From positions 1 through 17,413 of the forward strand of contig MGRI01000093.1 in the NCBI GenBank assembly GCA_001798105.1: a DNA stretch of 17,413 nucleotides, read 5' to 3'. Under the pieces are notes generated by a model. That model did not search any database and was not told the DNA's origin. It was given only the letters and a program-made list of their open reading frames with translations. Position 1 is the first letter of the stretch, and the number at the start of each line of letters is the position of its first letter. The position numbers were made by a program, and so were the translations under genes. Below are positions 14,569 through 17,413 of the stretch, one piece after another. The stretch comes from Deltaproteobacteria bacterium RIFCSPHIGHO2_02_FULL_40_11. GTDB lineage: Bacteria; Bdellovibrionota; JACOXK01; 2-02-FULL-40-11.

Positions 14569-15075
14569 ATGAAAAAAAAGATTACGTTTTCCCTCATTTT
14601 TTTAAGCTTAATGTTTACAGCCTGCGTTGCAACGGCAGGGTTTGAAGTGGGGCCATCGGTAGCATTGCAATATATTGGACCTGGCGTTGATGCCGTTTAT
14701 AAAGTGCCCTTAACGCCGTTTGCAGTGGGGGCAGGTGCCGGTATTGGGTATATGTCCATGGCGGCGGAAGCTTATGGTCGGTATTATCCTTTGCCACTTC
14801 CCATTTTTAAACCTTACTTCAGTGCGGGCTATATCACCATGAATCCTTGGCTCGCCAATGCCATTGCAACAGGGATTGTGCAATCATTTGGATCTGAAGA
14901 AAAAATTAATACCATTTTTAATGGTCCAACTGCCAAAATTGGATTTGATATTAAGCTTTCTAAACTTGCCCTTAATCTTGAAGGTGGCGCGGCTTATTTT
15001 TCAGAAATGAAGGGAGATTCTTTTTCAGATCATCTTTTTCCCCTGGGAATGGTTTCTTTAAAGTATCGATTCTAA
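14569..15075 (+). CDS. Small outer-membrane beta-barrel-like protein
   Basis: This 168-residue protein has a signal peptide (MKKKITFSLIFLSLMFTACV followed by ATAGFEVG). A Cys at residue 19 raises a lipoprotein possibility, but cleavage after ATA is more natural. The mature part is made of alternating short beta-type segments with many Gly and aromatic residues (VGAGAGIGYMSMAAEAYGRY, KPYFSAGYITM, LALNLEGGAAYF) and ends in LKYRF. A terminal Phe is the usual signal for barrel insertion by the BAM machinery. AAAGGAGA lies 9 nt before the ATG. The family is not recognised, and its role is unknown. Confidence 0.72.
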   Translation: MKKKITFSLIFLSLMFTACVATAGFEVGPSVALQYIGPGVDAVYKVPLTPFAVGAGAGIGYMSMAAEAYGRYYPLPLPIFKPYFSAGYITMNPWLANAIATGIVQSFGSEEKINTIFNGPTAKIGFDIKLSKLALNLEGGAAYFSEMKGDSFSDHLFPLGMVSLKYRF

Positions 15076-15082
15076 AATTTAT

Positions 15083-15111
15083 TTCAAGCGATCGTATACT
15101 TATGCTACAGT
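15083..15111 (+). promoter_or_regulatory. Tentative promoter of crcB
   Basis: TTCAAG (15083-15088) and TACAGT (15106-15111) are 17 bp apart and the -10 ends 10 nt before the crcB ATG, the same spacing as at 11096/11107. The boxes are only partial matches. The 46-nt space between the genes is too short for a fluoride riboswitch, and none of its conserved blocks is seen. Confidence 0.3.
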
Positions 15112-15121
15112 TATAGCAGGC

Positions 15122-15505
15122 ATGAAAAATATTTTTCTAATCTGTTTGGGTGGATTTTTGGGAACAGGGTTCAGATATTTTTTGTCTGGCGCAGTACATC
15201 AATGGGTTGAAACAGATTTTCCTGTTGGGACATTTGTTGTCAATATTGTGGGCGCTTTTATTTTAGGGGCGTTTATGGAATATGCAATTGCGCGCTCTTA
15301 TTGGAACGATTCCTTGCGACTGATGGTGAGTATTGGCATTTTAGGGGGTTTCACCACATTTTCGACTTTTTCCTATGAAACCATGAGCTTATTTCGGGCT
15401 GGAAATACCCACTGGGCGTTGATGAATATTTTTGTAACCAATTTATTTTGTTTGGGCGCTGTTTTTTTAGGAATTCAATTAACCGCATTTTTAAATAAAG
15501 GATAA
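15122..15505 (+). CDS. crcB: Fluoride ion channel FluC/CrcB
   Basis: An inner-membrane channel that works as an antiparallel dimer and lets toxic fluoride leave the cell. The 127-residue protein has four membrane segments and the family motifs GGFLGTGFRY (10-19), the GTFVVNIVGAFILG segment, and GILGGFTTFSTFSYE, with the Phe residues that line the fluoride path. In GGFLGTGFRY, Thr replaces the more common Ala. There is no good Shine-Dalgarno; a candidate -10 lies 10 nt upstream. It is 4 nt before the DUF190 gene, a frequent pairing. Confidence 0.95.
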   Translation: MKNIFLICLGGFLGTGFRYFLSGAVHQWVETDFPVGTFVVNIVGAFILGAFMEYAIARSYWNDSLRLMVSIGILGGFTTFSTFSYETMSLFRAGNTHWALMNIFVTNLFCLGAVFLGIQLTAFLNKG

Positions 15506-15509
15506 TCCA

Positions 15510-15842
15510 ATGACAAAACTGAATGGGGAACAATATTTAATGAGAATTTTTATTGGGGAGAGCGACCAGTTCGAAGGCAAACCTTTATATCAATATTTGG
15601 TAGAGCTTTTTCGAAAAGAAAAATTGGCAGGCACGACTGTTATTCGAGGGATCGCCGGGTTTGGGGCAAAATCGCATGTTCATACGGCAAATATTTTAAG
15701 GCTTTCAAGTGATCTTCCCATCATTGTGGAAGTGGTCGATACAAAAGAAAAAATTGATCAAATGATTGATCAAATTGATCACATTATTCAAGAAGGGCTC
15801 ATTACGCTCGAAAAAGTGAATGTCATTAAATATACGTCCTAA
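15510..15842 (+). CDS. DUF190 (PII-like) protein
   Basis: The 110-residue protein matches the DUF190 family: LMRIFIGESDQFEGKPLYQY, then LVELFRKEKLAGTTVIRGIAGFGAKSHVHT, SSDLPIIVEVVDTKEKI and a C-terminal LITLEKVNVIKY strand. The fold is ferredoxin-like, related to the PII signal proteins. These genes are commonly next to or fused with crcB, so it may sense a ligand and tune the channel, but its ligand is not known to me. AAGGA lies about 8 nt before the ATG, and the gene follows crcB by 4 nt, so they are one transcript. No obvious terminator follows. Confidence 0.92.
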   Translation: MTKLNGEQYLMRIFIGESDQFEGKPLYQYLVELFRKEKLAGTTVIRGIAGFGAKSHVHTANILRLSSDLPIIVEVVDTKEKIDQMIDQIDHIIQEGLITLEKVNVIKYTS

Positions 15843-15920
15843 TCCATAGACTTTTTCATTGTCTTTCGTTTATTTCCTGGATAAGTTTAACCCTGTGTAA
15901 ATTTGAATCTAGGAGGGTTT

Positions 15921-16406
15921 ATGAAAAAGCTCATTTTTTCTTTTCTGGTTCTTTCTTTTTTTGCATCCTTTTCTTTTGCAGAAACGGTGCAATTTCGTGC
16001 ACAACTGGGCATTACAAAAATTGTGGAATCTGAAGCGGGAATTATTTGGTATCTTCCCAATCAAGCGGCATATATTAAAACAGTAAATTTAACTGAAAAT
16101 GAAGATGGTACGGCACGTGGGCAGTGGGTGGCTAAAGTTTCAGAAAATGGCGTTGAATTTAAAGCGGTCGTAGATATTGATCGGTATGAGAGTACGGAAG
16201 GCAAAACCCAGTACAAGGTGCGTGGCACGGTTTTAAGCCCGCATGCAAAATTGGTTGCGCAAGAACAAGTGATTGAAGATATCGACAGTATGGCTTCTAT
16301 GGCTTTCCAAGGCGAAGCACAAACGCTTCAAGAAAGTTCAGATCAAAAAACCACGCTGATCCCCACATTGTGGGTTCGGTCCCAGTATGCTATGTCTACG
16401 CCCTAA
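15921..16406 (+). CDS. Small secreted protein of unknown function
   Basis: This 161-residue protein has a signal peptide, MKKLIFSFLVLSFFASFSFA, cut before ETVQF. The mature part looks beta-rich (VQFRAQLGITKIV, WYLPNQAAYIKTVNLTE, RGQWVAKVSENGVEFKAVVD, KTQYKVRGTVLSPHAKLV) and contains no cysteine. I do not recognise a family. The ATG at 15921 is preferred over an upstream TTG (15903) because AGGAGG lies 4 nt before it and the signal peptide starts there. Its stop codon is followed directly by the hmgA ATG, with no spacer, so hmgA is probably translated by coupling to this gene. Confidence 0.75.
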   Translation: MKKLIFSFLVLSFFASFSFAETVQFRAQLGITKIVESEAGIIWYLPNQAAYIKTVNLTENEDGTARGQWVAKVSENGVEFKAVVDIDRYESTEGKTQYKVRGTVLSPHAKLVAQEQVIEDIDSMASMAFQGEAQTLQESSDQKTTLIPTLWVRSQYAMSTP

Positions 16407-17413
16407 ATGGCTAAAGATGAATTCCAATACGTTAGCGGATTTTTAAATCATTTTTCAGTTGAAGCCGAAAAGGGGGCGCTTCCCCAGGGGCAAAATAATC
16501 CCCAAAAGCCACCCTATGGGCTTTATGCGGAACAACTGAGCGGTACATCGTTTACATCGCCTAGGCATTTAAACCTAAGAACGTGGTTGTATCGCATTCG
16601 TCCATCTGTGATGCATACGCCCTTTATACGTGTTCAAGATTCAGGAAAGTTGCGATCGGCGCCTTTCAACGAGGCTGCAGCTTCGCCCAATCAGCTTCGA
16701 TGGGATCCTGTCCCTTTCGATCAGGAAGAAAAAGATTTTTCGCAAAATTTGATTACCCTTGCAGGCAGTGGTGATACCGTGGCGGGGTGGGGCTGTGCAG
16801 CACATGTGTATTCCATTTCAAAATCCATGGAACAGAAATGTTTTTACAACGCAGATGGTGATTTTTTAATTGTGCCACAAGTTGGAACGCTTAAAGTTCA
16901 AACAGAGTTTGGATGGATGGCCATACACCCTGGTCAAATCGGTGTCATTCAACGGGGCATGAAATTTCGTGTATGGGTTACAGAAAAATCCAGAGGATAT
17001 GTGTGTGAAAATTATGGCGCGCATTTTCGATTGCCTGAACTGGGACCCATCGGCGCCAATGGCCTTGCAAATCCGAGAGATTTTTTAACGCCGGTTGCAG
17101 CCTATGAAGACCAAGATCAAGATTTTGAACTTCTGTGTAAGTTTCAAGGTCGTGTGTGGAAAGCTTCCATGAAGCACAATCCTTTTGATGTCGTTGCCTG
17201 GCATGGTAATTATGTGCCCTATGTTTATGATCTTAAAAATTTTAATGTGATGGGAACTGTTTCGTTTGATCATCCAGATCCTTCTATTTTTACGGTACTT
17301 ACTTCGCCTTCTTCAGATCCAGGGGTTTCAAATATCGATTTTGTTATTTTCCCAGACCGTTGGATGGTTGCTGAAAACACCTTTCGGCCGCCCTATTATC
17401 ATCGAAATCGGAT
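16407..17413 (+). CDS. hmgA: Homogentisate 1,2-dioxygenase (3' end beyond the window)
   Basis: Opens the ring of homogentisate to maleylacetoacetate in tyrosine degradation. The visible 335 codons show MAKDEFQYVSGFLNHFSVEA, PPYGLYAEQLSGTSFTSPR, NLRTWLYRIRPSVMH, the TLAGSGD segment, GDFLIVPQVGTL, GPIGANGLANPRDFLTPVAAYE and, at the very end, VAENTFRPPYYHRNR. His332 there corresponds to the first of the three iron ligands; the Glu and second His lie past the window edge. The gene is incomplete because the window stops, not because it is broken. It has no Shine-Dalgarno. It is on the opposite strand and about 5.4 kb from the rest of the pathway. Confidence 0.96.
   Translation, partial: MAKDEFQYVSGFLNHFSVEAEKGALPQGQNNPQKPPYGLYAEQLSGTSFTSPRHLNLRTWLYRIRPSVMHTPFIRVQDSGKLRSAPFNEAAASPNQLRWDPVPFDQEEKDFSQNLITLAGSGDTVAGWGCAAHVYSISKSMEQKCFYNADGDFLIVPQVGTLKVQTEFGWMAIHPGQIGVIQRGMKFRVWVTEKSRGYVCENYGAHFRLPELGPIGANGLANPRDFLTPVAAYEDQDQDFELLCKFQGRVWKASMKHNPFDVVAWHGNYVPYVYDLKNFNVMGTVSFDHPDPSIFTVLTSPSSDPGVSNIDFVIFPDRWMVAENTFRPPYYHRNR

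Noticed and set aside
15076..15121. Fluoride riboswitch before crcB
   Set aside because: The space is too short, and none of the conserved riboswitch blocks is visible.
16583..16774. 63-codon open frame on the plus strand
   Set aside because: It is an out-of-frame shadow of hmgA, whose real frame is open from 16407 to the window edge.

Overview
The window reads as a chromosomal piece of an uncultivated Gram-negative bacterium with moderate to low GC. It encodes outer-membrane-type products: signal-peptide proteins, a small beta-barrel-like protein ending in Phe, a lipoprotein and an RseP-type site-2 protease. The gene order frr-uppS-cdsA-dxr-rseP-tsaB and the tyrosine-degradation genes would fit a deltaproteobacterial or Bdellovibrionota-like lineage. 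That placement is an inference from style and gene content only.

Region 1 (about 1-5868, + strand) is a tight housekeeping operon: ribosome recycling factor, undecaprenyl diphosphate synthase, CDP-diglyceride synthase, DXP reductoisomerase, RseP with three PDZ-like modules instead of the usual two, and TsaB. It is interrupted by a 220-bp direct duplication of the cdsA/dxr junction (1911-2130 and 2131-2350). All copy differences lie at the 3' end and most are silent, which suggests either a recent duplication or the misjoining of two strain haplotypes during assembly.

Region 2 (about 5859-6940) is repeat-rich. A cloverleaf-like palindromic repeat supplies the stop codon of tsaB. It is followed by a secreted coiled-coil protein, a terminator, a 22-residue lysine-rich peptide gene with a strong ribosome binding site and its own strong terminator, and then a 129-bp inverted-repeat element whose outer arm contains the stop codon of the next gene. 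Relatives of the first repeat lie inside the dxr reading frame and at 14472.

Region 3 (6935-11007, - strand) is a tyrosine catabolism operon: 4-hydroxyphenylpyruvate dioxygenase, a HisC-like aminotransferase, a fumarylacetoacetate hydrolase family enzyme and a flavin-reductase-like protein. Homogentisate 1,2-dioxygenase is on the opposite strand at the right edge (16407 onward, cut by the window end). Together these could take tyrosine through homogentisate to fumarate and acetoacetate. No maleylacetoacetate isomerase is visible. A short divergent promoter region (11008-11106) carries an inverted repeat between the two promoters.

Region 4 (11107-14476) has a heme-oxygenase-fold di-iron enzyme of the PqqC/TenA/CADD type, translationally coupled to an M48 metalloprotease lipoprotein with a TPR tail. 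A convergent secreted protein of unknown function shares a CTAG stop-codon palindrome with it. Region 5 (14569-16406) holds a small outer-membrane barrel candidate, a FluC/CrcB fluoride channel paired with a DUF190 protein, and a small secreted protein abutting hmgA. I saw no tRNA, rRNA, CRISPR array or transposase gene.
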